DNA from: Niastella vici | Lineage (GTDB): Bacteria > Bacteroidota > Bacteroidia > Chitinophagales > Chitinophagaceae | DNA length: 64,000 bases | Assembly (NCBI RefSeq): GCF_002077945.1 | Contig: NZ_LVYD01000002.1 | Coordinates: 454,156-518,155 of the forward strand | Direction of reading: 5' to 3' | In this document: positions 46,987 through 55,912 of the stretch, one piece after another | Layout: each line of letters starts with the position of its first letter | How positions within the stretch are numbered: position 1 is the first letter of the stretch | Notes under the pieces: generated by a model | Told to the model about the DNA's origin: nothing | What the model saw: the letters and a program-made list of their open reading frames with translations, nothing else | Database searches by the model: none | Translations under genes and position numbers: made by a program

Positions 46987-47684
46987 ATGATTTTAATTAA
47001 TCCACAGTGGCGGGGCTCAGTTTCACAGATGATTTGAAATTGGGAGCAGAGACTTTCATTTCATATTTCAAGGATAGTGACACCAAAGTTATCCCACTTT
47101 CAACGAAAGGCTTAACAACAATCGCCAACATTAAATGCTTTGAACCAATACTTGAGCAGACAAAGTTTTTCAAAGAAATAATTATTAACAGTAAACCTGA
47201 TAAAATATCAACTATTGGTGGCGACTGTGGAATTGAAATCATACCTATTTCCTATCTAAACAAGATATACAAGGAAGACATTTGTATCATTTATATAGAT
47301 GCACACGCAGATTTGAATACACCAGAAAGCTCCCCAAGCAAGGCATTTCACGGAATGCCACTACGAACACTTTTGGGAGAGGGGAACGAAGAATTTATTG
47401 GCTTACTGTTTTCAAGACTGAAACCAGAACAAATATGTTATGTTGGATTGAGAGACTTAGACGAGCCTGAAAGCAACTATATCATACAGCATAATATTAC
47501 AACAATTACAGATTGTCAATATGAATACGTTCAAAATAAAATTAAGAATTTCAAAAATATTTACATTCATCTTGACTTAGACGTTTTAGATAAATCCGAA
47601 TATGAGTTTTCAATGTTTCCGACAAACATTGGTTCTTCAGTATCTGACGTTGCTGAACTTATAAGAAAAATAAGCCGTCAATAA
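46987..47684 (+). pseudogene. Arginase/agmatinase-family protein, frameshifted and C-terminally truncated
   Basis: From the ATG at 46987 the text reads MILINPQW and then shifts frame within tggcgggg at about 47008-47014; the rest runs from a GTG at 47007. Metal ligands of the ureohydrolase family are present: GGDCGIEI, IDAHADLNTPESSPSKAFHG and HLDLDVLD. The frame stops at IRKISRQ, about 60-70 residues before a normal C-terminus, missing the active-site ITECT-like region. One base missing near the start plus loss of the 3' end indicates an inactive gene. AT-rich compared with the upstream neighbour. Confidence 0.72.
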
Positions 47685-47699
47685 TATCTTCATGGACTC

Positions 47700-47852
47700 C
47701 CCTGTGTATATTTCTCTGAATTGCGGTGTGGTGAGCCATTCCGGATATTTAAAACAAATAACGCCAGTCAGGGAAAGTAAACCAAGGAATATCGACGAAT
47801 AGCCGCTTATTTTCCCTTCGCCAATTTTAAGACGCTGAACAGGTGTACTCAT
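47700..47852 (-). pseudogene. N-terminal stub of a sterol desaturase-family protein
   Basis: The minus strand reads RLKIGEGKISGYSSIFLGLL then SLTGVICFKYPEWLTTP, as at the start of a group of Bacteroidota sterol-desaturase-family membrane proteins. It breaks off after about 50 residues, right where the truncated arginase ends on the other strand. The two broken genes therefore meet at a deletion or insertion junction near 47685-47700. Family assignment is from memory of the N-terminal pattern and is tentative. Confidence 0.42.
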
Positions 47853-47970
47853 ATTAATACATTCAATATGTTGAATTGGGAAATTATGTAATTAAACTTA
47901 AACTCCCGGTGGACTGCTTTTATTGTAAATTGTCTATAAGCTGGCATTAGTAGCTAAAAAGCGCACAAAA

Positions 47971-47993
47971 AAAGCGCTGAAATTCAGCGCTTT
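47971..47993 (-). terminator. Terminator hairpin next to a degenerate tRNA-3'-end-like sequence
   Basis: Perfect stem AAAGCGCTGA/TCAGCGCTTT with a 3-base loop; on the minus strand it is followed by a U run (47970-47964). It follows the gene at 48061-48636 and the tRNA-like sequence at 48012-48059. Confidence 0.75.
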
Positions 47994-48011
47994 ATAAGTT
48001 AAGATTTTAAT

Positions 48012-48059
48012 GCGGAGAGAGAAGAATGACCCCACCCTACCCCTTATTGTTAGTCAGTT
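48012..48059 (-). repeat. Degenerate tRNA-3'-end-like repeat, copy 1 (possible attachment site)
   Basis: The plus strand has gcggagagaga (48012-48022), about 19 variable bases and ccttattgttagtcagtt (48042-48059). On the minus strand the end reads like the 3' end of a tRNA-Ser-type gene (CCCTCTCTCTCCGC form) followed by a terminator hairpin. Copy 2 at 59272-59321 has the same 11-base and 18-base blocks, the same orientation and also a hairpin after it. The intact tRNA is not in the window. Confidence 0.55.
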
Positions 48060-48060
48060 C

Positions 48061-48636
48061 TCACATCATTACATTTTGCTTGTTTAACCTGCTGCTAATA
48101 GTACAGGGAGCTACCAATATGCAATTGGTAGCTTTTCCTTTTTGCTCAAGCCCAATTTGATTAAAAGATTGCTTTAGTGATAAAGTTTGACTACTCAACA
48201 TTTTGACTGCTAACTCATTTACAGTCGCCTTGCTCACAGGATCTACAGGATCTACAGGATTGTTTGAGTCCTTCAACCTGTAACAGTTTGCATTTATAAC
48301 AAATAAAATTGGTAGTACGATGTGAATTTTATTCTTTTTGCAATATGCAACATAGCGCTTATCCCATATCTTTAGCGGGTCAGCAAGCAGGCTTTCAATG
48401 CGCCTTTTATAAACGGAATTTAAATTGCCTGAAATAAATGTGGACATCGATCCCGATGAGAAACTAATTTCCAGAAAATGAATTCCGGTATAGCAGGTGT
48501 CTACAAAAGATTCGGAGTAAAATTGACGTTGTAAATATGTTGCCAGGACTGTGTCAGCTGGTTCAACCGTTTGTTTTTGCTGAGCCAGGGAGGCTACAGC
48601 AATTAAATTCAAAATAAAGAACAAATAAACTTTCAT
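48061..48636 (-). CDS. Secreted hypothetical protein
   Basis: 191 residues with a signal peptide (VYLFFILNLIAVASLA). No recognised domain. The mature part has paired Cys residues (about 45 and 100), a helix-rich middle (VYKRRIESLLADPLKIWDKR) and the tripeptide repeat NPVDPVDPVS encoded by a 9-base tandem repeat (ggatctaca). The end contains NCILVAPCTISSRL. It runs directly into the tRNA-like repeat, so its 3' end may have been altered by integration. Confidence 0.55.
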   Translation of the reverse strand: MKVYLFFILNLIAVASLAQQKQTVEPADTVLATYLQRQFYSESFVDTCYTGIHFLEISFSSGSMSTFISGNLNSVYKRRIESLLADPLKIWDKRYVAYCKKNKIHIVLPILFVINANCYRLKDSNNPVDPVDPVSKATVNELAVKMLSSQTLSLKQSFNQIGLEQKGKATNCILVAPCTISSRLNKQNVMM

Positions 48637-48970
48637 GAAATACTATTAAGGGTTACGGGCTTCTAAATCCTTCATTAACGTTAGCTAATGGTAAATTTGG
48701 ATTTAGTAATTATATCGAACAACCATAATAGCAAATATTTGGCCATTTTTTAATAAGTTCCTTAGAATACCCCTTCAAGATCAGATATTTTATGCATTAC
48801 GAAACTTTACCAGGGGATTTTACGAAGAGGAAAGCTTACAGTAGTTTACCATGCACTTACAAGTGTATAACCCAAATACTGATTATTGTGATACTAAAGT
48901 GGGCCAATAACCGGACTGCTGCTCAGAAACCCTTTTACAAAAAGACTTTTCGGCTTACCAGGCTTCGGAT

Positions 48971-49455
48971 GCCGCATTTTGATATAACTATGTCGCATTT
49001 TGATTCAACTTTTCGACTTACCCGACCATCTTTAGAGCATTGCAGCCCCGGGTTGGGTCATACCTGAATGGAATTTCATCATACCAGACTCGATTTTCAT
49101 CATACCCGAATGGATTTTCATCATCCCAGGCAAAGATTGGGCTATACCTCCCTTTGTTATGGTCCAATCTTAGGCCGGAACGGCGAATTCGTAGCCAATG
49201 ACACCACAATGTTGCTTACTGACGCTCCATAATGAGATCTGGATACAACATAATGAATGTCGGATACACTATAGTGATACCGGGATATAATATTGTTAGT
49301 ACTGAAAATTGGATACCTACTTCCGAATGATCTATAGTAACGTGCCAACTGAATTTTTTAGGAACCTTCCCTCTCATATCATTTCCATGTATAATGATTG
49401 TTCGGATACACCCAGGAATTCAACCTGATCCCCAACTTTTCAACCCGATCCATCC
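48971..49455. repeat. Region of degenerate 20-21-bp periodic repeats
   Basis: Clusters of diverged repeats with a strict 21-base step: gcattttgat at 48971 and 48992 (unit starts); units starting 49050, 49071, 49092 and 49113 built on gattttcatcatacccgaat; units starting 49220, 49241, 49262 and 49283 built on ggatacaacataatga; and ttcaacctgatc/ttcaacccgatc at 49419/49439 (20-base step). No gene, no constant spacer. It resembles the multiple recognition repeats at the ends of some IS21-like elements, but no istA/istB is visible. The remainder of 48637-48970 shows nothing recognisable. Confidence 0.65.
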
Positions 49456-49463
49456 ATTTGTTG

Positions 49464-49793
49464 TCAACAGTTATCTTTTGAAATATAGCGGTCGTAAAAA
49501 ACACCATTCCCTTTCGCGTCAAGCCTCCCCACAATTACCATCTCTGAACTGTTTGATAAGTCAAACTTTGGTCGCAGGTGAATGTGCTCTCTTGCGCCTA
49601 TTGGAAGTTCGTCAACATTATCCTGGTTGAGGTCGGCTATCTTTATTAAAAGTTTAGCAAATGATTTTAGTCCGTCAGGATCACCGTGAATTAATATTTC
49701 CTTCCACCGCATTTTTTCACCATTTAATTCGTCCTCGTTTTCAGTTACAAATATGTCCAGGTGCCCAGTAATTTCTGATTTGAATTTTTTCAT
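49464..49793 (-). CDS. Imm32-like immunity protein
   Basis: 109 residues from the ATG at 49793 (MKKFKSEITGHLDIF); the longer frame to 49904 has unlikely composition. The text GDPDGLKSFAKLLIKIADLN, GAREHIHLRPKFDLSNSSEM and IVGRLDAKGNGVFYDRYI matches the pattern I associate with Imm32, predicted immunity proteins against polymorphic toxins. No toxin gene is adjacent, so it is an orphan immunity gene. Family assignment is from memory and tentative. Confidence 0.55.
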   Translation of the reverse strand: MKKFKSEITGHLDIFVTENEDELNGEKMRWKEILIHGDPDGLKSFAKLLIKIADLNQDNVDELPIGAREHIHLRPKFDLSNSSEMVIVGRLDAKGNGVFYDRYISKDNC

Positions 49794-49967
49794 TGTCCTA
49801 AGTCGAATAATTTGAATTAAATGATATTCTTCAGCCAACAGCAGAAAACTGCTACGATGCCACAATACGTGCCGCTGACCGGGGCAATGGACCCAGGGGG
49901 TCATTTTGTATTTTCGCGCAAGACGAATTGACTCCCAATGTCCGATCCTCGAAAGCTTGAAACCGCC

Positions 49968-52871
49968 TTATAGATTTACAGCCAGCTTCGCGAATAGGCG
50001 CATGCCGTTATAACCCATTTGCACGGCGTCCCATGGGCCGCCTGTTTCACCGTCATATGCCTGGGCATTGGCGCCGGGTACGATCCCCAGATCGGGATGC
50101 ACATTGAAGATATTGTCCACTCCCCAGAAAAGGCTGACTGTTTTGGAGAACCTGTAAGAAAAGAACAAGTCAGAAACCACTTTACCATTGTAGTTAAAGA
50201 TCTCAGGCACCAGCGGGCCGGATTGATCCGCTCCCAGGTTGACAACAGGCGTGATCCCCGTTCCTATCAGATCGGGGTCGCCCTGCTTCCCTGTCCCTGT
50301 CAATGAATTTTCTCCTGAATAGCCATATCCTTCCAGCCTGATCTTTCCAAAGTAGGTGAAATGGGTGCCTGCCGTAAATTTATTGACATCGTACTGCAGG
50401 TTGAGGCTGATCTTGGCGGGTGGAGCCGAGGCCTTTACAAAGTATTGTTCCCTTCCGCTGAAAAAGGTCTGCTGATGCAGATAAGTATCATTCAGCTTCG
50501 CAGGCACGTTGACCTTGTCGATATTCATGTGCTGAAGATTTCCAGCAAGCAGAACGCTGAGTTTGTTCCTGCCCCAATTCTGTTTCCAATCTGCCACTAC
50601 ATCCAGCCCGTAATTCGAGGTATTGACGGCATTGGCGAAAAATTGCGCGCTATTGACCTTCAATGCCTGGAGCGTATTGGTTAGATTGGAATTGAGCGTA
50701 GCGTCTGTTGCCTGGAACGTACCGGAAAGGACGACCCTGTTCGTGATCTTCACGAAGTACCCGTCTATGGTCAGGGTAAAGTTATTCACCGGCTTCCAGG
50801 TACCGCCCATGCTGGCATTCACCGATTTCTCCTGCTTAAGATCCGGGATGCCTGCCGCCCGGGTTATGGGGCTATAGTTTGGCGCGATTTTCACCAGCGA
50901 TGGAACACCTGCAACCACATTACTTTCTGTATTGCTGAAATTGATCTGCTGCAGGGAAGGGGCGCGGTAGCCCGTGCTCACGGAGCCCCGGAGGTTGACG
51001 TTGTTGGACAGCTTGACACGTGTGGCCAGTTTATAGGTATTGACGAATCCAAAGTCCGAATAGTTCTCCAGCCTAACGGCGCCGTCCACCAGCCAGGACT
51101 TTGTAATGTCAATGGCTACATCCGCATAACCTGCTACGTTGGAACGGTTGGCCTTGTGCACATCCGACGGCTGAAAACCGGGAAAACCCTGCGCGCCTGT
51201 AGCGGGATAGGTAGTATCTCCGTTCGGATAGGCGACGGGTTGGGTGCTGTAATTCGCGTAAGAGGCTTCTTCTCCTTTGTAGATCGCATACTGCTCATAC
51301 CGGAATTCAGCGCCAAAGGCAAGGGTCATTCCTTCTGCAACGTCTTTGTATCGCTTATCGAGATCAAGGTTGGTCGTGTTCTGGAAAAAATAGAATCCGC
51401 CGTCATCGAAATGGTTTTTGGTTGCGCCGGCCGCTCCGAGCGAGGAATTGAAGGTTCCGTCACCGTAGTAATGGAAATTATTGCCTCCTGCCGTATTGCT
51501 GATGTCCCAATTCCACTCATCGGCTGTTCCCTTGAAGCCGACCGCCAAAGATGCGTCGGTTATATGGACGTCTTCGATGGGATTGTAATAGATATCAGCA
51601 GCCGAATTAATATTCACAGGACTGGTATAGGAGATAGAGGCAGGGCCGGAAAAATGCATGATACCCGGTACGAAGATCAGGTTTCCATTGCCATCGTTGG
51701 GGAACCGCTCCGGATGCCCGGTGAAATTCCTGGAGTAAGCATAGGCATTGGAGTTTTTATAATTGTACCCGCCAAATGCATAGAAGCTGGTTGTGCCGGT
51801 GAGGGGGATCTCTGAATTAAGCATGAGCCCGCCCGAAGTGACGGAGGCGTCGCCCATGGCCCTGCGCACGTTGTTAACAGGGAGTGCTTTCGAATTTGAA
51901 AATATAGTGGTGTCCGGCACCTGACGAAAGGTCTTACCCTGGCTCAGGAAGTTAAGGGAATAATTGAGGAATCCTTTATTAGGGCCTATAGAAAATCCGT
52001 GGTTAAGTCCAAATGTGAATGTTTGCCCGTCAAACCAGTTTCCCTTGACATATTGACTAGGTTGAACGCTGTTGAGAGAATTGTATTTATGGTCATAATA
52101 GGCGGAATAGCCGGCGGTCACAGCAAGGTGGTTTACATCCCTTTTCAAAATGATATTCATTACCCCTGCTATGGCGTCGGACCCGTATTGCGCGGAGGCG
52201 CCGTCCCGTAGGATCTCGACTCTGTCGATCGATGCCTCCGGGATGGCGTTCAGGTCGGTTCCTGAATTGCCCCGGCCGCGCGTGCCGAACAATGCTACGA
52301 ATGCAGTCTGATGGCGGCGTTTGCCATTGATGAGAACCAGCGTTTGATCGGGTCCCAGGCCCCGAAGGGTTGCGAGGTCGATGGCATCGGCGCCGTCACC
52401 CCCGCTTTGCTTATTGTAATTGAAAGATGGTGCTGTCATATTAAGCAGGGAGGTCAGCTCCATTTTACCCGTCGGCAGACCCACTTGATTCACTTTGATG
52501 ACATCCACCGGAACAGGTGTTTCCGTTTTAGCCCTTCCGGCACCACGGTTTCCCACCAGGACGATATCCGACAAAGTGGTGGAGGCGGGTTGGAGGGCGA
52601 TCGTAACCTCGGATTGGCCGTTGAGCGGGAAGGATTGCGGGCTGTACCCGATGAAACTTATTTCCAAAATATCATTGGCCGCCCCTACCTGGACATTAAA
52701 AACACCATCGTTGTTCGTAGAAGTCCCCGCTTTGCCGATGCGGCTCTTTACTGTGGCGCCCGCTAGCGGAGTTCCTGTTTTCGCATCCACAACTTTGCCG
52801 GTGATCATTTTCTGGGCATATAGCAGGCAGGAGGATAGCACAAGGCATATCAGCAGCAGTGTTTTTCTCAT
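49968..52871 (-). CDS. Orphan TonB-dependent receptor
   Basis: 967 residues: signal peptide (TLLLICLVLSSCLLYA), carboxypeptidase-D-like regulatory domain (about 20-100, MITGKVVDAKTGTPLAGATV), plug (about 115-240, IDLATLRGLGPDQTLVLING and RVEILRDGASAQYGSDAIAG) and a long barrel. The plug motif is the classical TonB receptor form, not the SusC form, and there is no SusD, FecR or sigma gene nearby. The ligand may be a metallophore, vitamin or small glycan. GC-rich codon use contrasts with the AT-rich immunity-type genes on each side. Confidence 0.88.
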   Translation of the reverse strand: MRKTLLLICLVLSSCLLYAQKMITGKVVDAKTGTPLAGATVKSRIGKAGTSTNNDGVFNVQVGAANDILEISFIGYSPQSFPLNGQSEVTIALQPASTTLSDIVLVGNRGAGRAKTETPVPVDVIKVNQVGLPTGKMELTSLLNMTAPSFNYNKQSGGDGADAIDLATLRGLGPDQTLVLINGKRRHQTAFVALFGTRGRGNSGTDLNAIPEASIDRVEILRDGASAQYGSDAIAGVMNIILKRDVNHLAVTAGYSAYYDHKYNSLNSVQPSQYVKGNWFDGQTFTFGLNHGFSIGPNKGFLNYSLNFLSQGKTFRQVPDTTIFSNSKALPVNNVRRAMGDASVTSGGLMLNSEIPLTGTTSFYAFGGYNYKNSNAYAYSRNFTGHPERFPNDGNGNLIFVPGIMHFSGPASISYTSPVNINSAADIYYNPIEDVHITDASLAVGFKGTADEWNWDISNTAGGNNFHYYGDGTFNSSLGAAGATKNHFDDGGFYFFQNTTNLDLDKRYKDVAEGMTLAFGAEFRYEQYAIYKGEEASYANYSTQPVAYPNGDTTYPATGAQGFPGFQPSDVHKANRSNVAGYADVAIDITKSWLVDGAVRLENYSDFGFVNTYKLATRVKLSNNVNLRGSVSTGYRAPSLQQINFSNTESNVVAGVPSLVKIAPNYSPITRAAGIPDLKQEKSVNASMGGTWKPVNNFTLTIDGYFVKITNRVVLSGTFQATDATLNSNLTNTLQALKVNSAQFFANAVNTSNYGLDVVADWKQNWGRNKLSVLLAGNLQHMNIDKVNVPAKLNDTYLHQQTFFSGREQYFVKASAPPAKISLNLQYDVNKFTAGTHFTYFGKIRLEGYGYSGENSLTGTGKQGDPDLIGTGITPVVNLGADQSGPLVPEIFNYNGKVVSDLFFSYRFSKTVSLFWGVDNIFNVHPDLGIVPGANAQAYDGETGGPWDAVQMGYNGMRLFAKLAVNL

Positions 52872-53219
52872 AATTACAAGTAATTGTTAGCGTTAAGTTA
52901 ACTATATTCAAAGAAGTAAAAAAACTAACTCCAGCGTGCGACGAACTTCGTGAACCCTGGCTTGCAAGGTGGCTGGGTATCTACTGAGCACAGAGGCAGG
53001 GGTTCTTAGTCCTTCTCTGAGTGTGTTTTCAATACACTGGATGGTGACAGGTTTCTCCCGCTTCTGAATACATAAATATATGCCTGATACCGGGAGGTTC
53101 TCCCCTATCTAATTGTTGTTTGACGATACCATTATTTTAATACTTCTTTCAGGCTGCTAAGCTGACCGATAAAGCTCTGCTGTGCGAAATCGCCAGGTTT
53201 TGTATTTTAGCCATTCAAT
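52872..53219. promoter_or_regulatory. Upstream region of the orphan TonB receptor and the Imm35-like gene
   Basis: About 350 bases without a gene. The TonB leader (minus strand) contains short complementary segments such as ACGAAcTTCGT near 52940-52950 and a GC-rich stretch to about 53100. No known riboswitch class (cobalamin, SAM, TPP, FMN) can be matched by conserved core sequence. Confidence 0.35.
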
Positions 53220-53735
53220 TTGACCACTTTGACAAAAATTACTTTCGAACAGGCAAGAATAATAGCAGAGCAACAAATTAAAGCATTATCCCATGGCGAC
53301 ATAGAGTTAGTGATTTTAGAATCTGAAACCGTAGAAAAGTGGTATGGATGGATATTTTGTTATACTTCAAAAAAGTTTATAGAAACTGGCGATATGAAGT
53401 ACGCTGTGGCCGGCAATTGTCCCCTATTTATTTCAAAATTAAGCGGTGAAATTGCCACGTATTTTACGTCCTATTCACTCGAATCCATGACTGAAATCCA
53501 TGAAGAAGAATTTAAGCTGTGGCAGCTTCATTTAGACCATGACATATATGATAATACCCAGCTCCTGGCATCTCTAAAAAAATGCATGAATTTAACCATG
53601 GCAGACGTCGTTAAATTAAAATCGAACTACTCATTATTAATAGATGCCGGCTCGTACAACCGGCTGTTAACGGCTCAAGAAAAGTTAGCCGAATTCAACA
53701 TAAAATGCTCCATCAGAAAAGCACTTGATCTTTAG
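53220..53735 (+). CDS. YrhB/Imm35-like immunity-type protein
   Basis: 171 residues, apparently from a TTG (no ATG available). The first about 95 residues read like Imm35/YrhB: FEQARIIAEQQIKALS, VEKWYGWIFCYTSKKFIETG and YAVAGNCPLFISKLSGEI. The C-terminal 60 residues (LLASLKKCMNLTMADVVKLK and a second helical pair) add an L7/L12-like helix-rich part. Proteins of this kind are found as immunity factors for secreted toxins. No toxin is adjacent. AT-rich. Confidence 0.58.
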   Translation: MTTLTKITFEQARIIAEQQIKALSHGDIELVILESETVEKWYGWIFCYTSKKFIETGDMKYAVAGNCPLFISKLSGEIATYFTSYSLESMTEIHEEEFKLWQLHLDHDIYDNTQLLASLKKCMNLTMADVVKLKSNYSLLIDAGSYNRLLTAQEKLAEFNIKCSIRKALDL

Positions 53736-53846
53736 AAATATTGAGTAAGGCACGTTACCGTTATCAATTCCAGGCATATTTCTGCTAACCGTCTGTTAAA
53801 AGACATTTAACGCTTTAAAAAATCACACTACCAAATTAGTAACGCC

Positions 53847-54392
53847 ATGAAGGTATTGCAAGACATAGATGATATTTCATATAATAATGACGACTACGAC
53901 TACCAACCACTACTAACTATTAAATTAGATCAGGCTCACTCTCAGACCTTCACTCAAGAATTAATCAACGAGATTGTGCTATGGAAGATTAATCGCTATG
54001 CACAAATTAATCCTGAAACTTTAGAATCGTTAAACTCGGAGGTTTTAAAAAACAACATTTTAGATACAGAATTTACCAGGCATATATTAAAAGCACTTTT
54101 GAAAACGCCCGGCATTCGTCTGCCAATGGCATCAACAATACTAAGATTTCGCAACCCAAATGTTTATCAGATAATTGATCAACGCGCCTACAGAATTCTG
54201 TATGGTTCGGAGTTAAGGTCAACTGATCCAAGAAATGACAAGGTGATTGATCAACAAATTTTGCATTATTTAAACTATCTAGAAAAATTGAGAATTACAG
54301 CTGGTGAACGCTCCTGGTCATTTTCAGAAATGGACCGCATACTCTATATGCTTGACCTAAAACATAACAAGAATATCCCTATTAAAACTTAA
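53847..54392 (+). CDS. Helix-hairpin-helix (HhH-GPD-like) protein, function unknown
   Basis: 181 residues, AT-rich. The segment KTPGIRLPMASTILRFRNP followed by VYQIIDQRAYRILYG resembles the HhH motif and following helix of base-excision DNA glycosylases (PG-hx-hp-x-A-S then D/R). A catalytic Lys or Asp pattern of a known glycosylase was not found. It may bind DNA. It sits among immunity-type genes and an integrase remnant. Confidence 0.45.
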   Translation: MKVLQDIDDISYNNDDYDYQPLLTIKLDQAHSQTFTQELINEIVLWKINRYAQINPETLESLNSEVLKNNILDTEFTRHILKALLKTPGIRLPMASTILRFRNPNVYQIIDQRAYRILYGSELRSTDPRNDKVIDQQILHYLNYLEKLRITAGERSWSFSEMDRILYMLDLKHNKNIPIKT

Positions 54393-54457
54393 AGCGAATC
54401 TAAGTTTTTGAAGACAGTATCGATTTCACCTAAATGATACAGCATAGTTAAATTAAA

Positions 54458-54814
54458 TCAACCTTGCGCTGCCGCTTTCTTATTTTTATTCGATTTGCTT
54501 TTTTGCTCCTCCTTTTCCTCTCTCAACCTAAGTTTATAAATATCACTACTTAAAGGAATTCCCGAACTTGCTCTTTGTTTTTTAGAAAGACATTCCCCGC
54601 TTTCAAAAACACCTTGGCCTATATTTCTATACTTTTTAGGAAGCCTGCCTAGCGAGCTTCTTTGAAACACCCATCCCGAGCTTCTCAGATATTTATATAC
54701 AGCATAATTAATTACATAGTCTATCTCTTCAAAATACCGTCCCACATCAGTAAACAAATAAGTTGAAATCCAACCATCATGCGAATTTCTTAATTTCGTT
54801 AAAAGCTTTGTCAC
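54458..54814 (-). CDS. Hypothetical charged protein next to the integrase remnant
   Basis: 118 residues from a GTG at 54814, with a stop in frame only 15 bases upstream. No family recognised. The central part (YFEEIDYVINYAVYKYLRSS) is helical; the C-terminus is a Lys/Glu-rich tail (LREEKEEQKSKSNKNKK). It begins exactly where the integrase homology ends, so its 5' part may have been created by that junction. Confidence 0.4.
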   Translation of the reverse strand: MTKLLTKLRNSHDGWISTYLFTDVGRYFEEIDYVINYAVYKYLRSSGWVFQRSSLGRLPKKYRNIGQGVFESGECLSKKQRASSGIPLSSDIYKLRLREEKEEQKSKSNKNKKAAAQG

Positions 54815-55912
54815 ATCAAACCCCCATTAGTAAGCGTTACAGTAGTTGCGAACGTATGCCGGGCAATGTGGTAAGTAAGCGTTTTTTGTATTCCGCATCA
54901 GCTATTTCCTTCAGGTAAGCATTCATCTTCTGGTTGCTCAGTATGGGCAGCACCAGGTCTTTTTCCTGGCAGTGTTGGTGGTCTTTGTACTTGCTAATAA
55001 TTGTAAGGGCAGCGGATAATAAGGGTATGCGGGCAGAGATATCTGTTTTCTGCCTTGGGCTAACCAGCCACTGTTCGCCATCAACACCGATTATGATCTC
55101 GGAGCGTTTGAGCTTCTTTACATCGGCGTAGGCCAGGCCGGTATAACAACTGAACAGGAAAATATCGCCCACCACTCGCAGGCGGTCGGTGGGAAATTGT
55201 TGGGCAACCAGGGTTTGCAATTCTTTTTCTGTTAGGGCTATTCGTTCCACTTCCCGCAGAGTCATTTTGAAATTGGCAAACGGGTCCTGCGCCAGCCAGC
55301 CATGCCGCACACACCGGTTGATCACCTTCCGGAAATTGGTCAGGTACTTTATGGTGGAGTTGTGGTTGCACTTCCGTACACTCTTAATCCAAAACTCGTA
55401 TTCGCTTATAAACTCATAGTCCAGCTTACTGATATCAATATCGTCTTCCTTGTACTTCCCCATTGCAAAAAGGATAATGTATCCCGGTAAGCAGTTTGAA
55501 ACCGTTCCATGGTACCGGGTGCATATTCCAGACCTACCAACTCCGCCATCTGGTCATTATGCTTTTTAAACACTTGCATCAACATGTACTTATGCGTCTG
55601 GATTTCCTGCCCATGAAAAACGGTTTTAATATTCTCGGCAGTTACCGGATAACCATTATGTAGCAATTGCTTCCGGGCCTCATACACTTTCCGCTGTAAC
55701 AGGTCCAGGTAAGAATTGAGGGACTATACGTTCTCCGTTTTGCCTTCTGCCCTAGAATCGGAATTCCATTTTGCCGGGTCCTACTTCCGTTTGGTACTTA
55801 TTTCGCGACTAATCTTATCCACTGTTACGCACAGGTAAATTGGCAATTCGCCCACGCCCTTGTAATTCCTGGTGCTTTTGAGGTGAAAGAACAAACCGAA
55901 ACTCTTTTCCAT
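54815..55912 (-). pseudogene. Tyrosine recombinase (integrase) pseudogene
   Basis: The reading can be followed from the ATG at 55912 (MEKSFGLFFHLKSTRNYKGV) through the N-terminal arm-binding domain, the SAM-like core-binding domain (about 55690-55310, IKYLTNFRKVINRCVRHGWL) and the catalytic domain (SCYTGLAYADVKKL with the first Arg region replaced by Cys/Tyr-type family text, and the box II HIARHTFATTVTLTNG). It has two in-frame TAG codons (where TGG and CAG are expected, near 55780 and 55725), a frameshift near 55465, another near 54870, and it ends after TNGG without the catalytic Tyr. It is clearly non-functional. Confidence 0.8.

Noticed and set aside
48971..49455. CRISPR array
   Set aside because: Repeats are about 21 bp, diverged and contiguous, with no constant repeat alternating with unique spacers and no cas genes.
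52872..53110. Riboswitch upstream of the orphan TonB receptor
   Set aside because: The leader is GC-rich with some pairing, but no conserved core of cobalamin, SAM, TPP or FMN classes could be matched.
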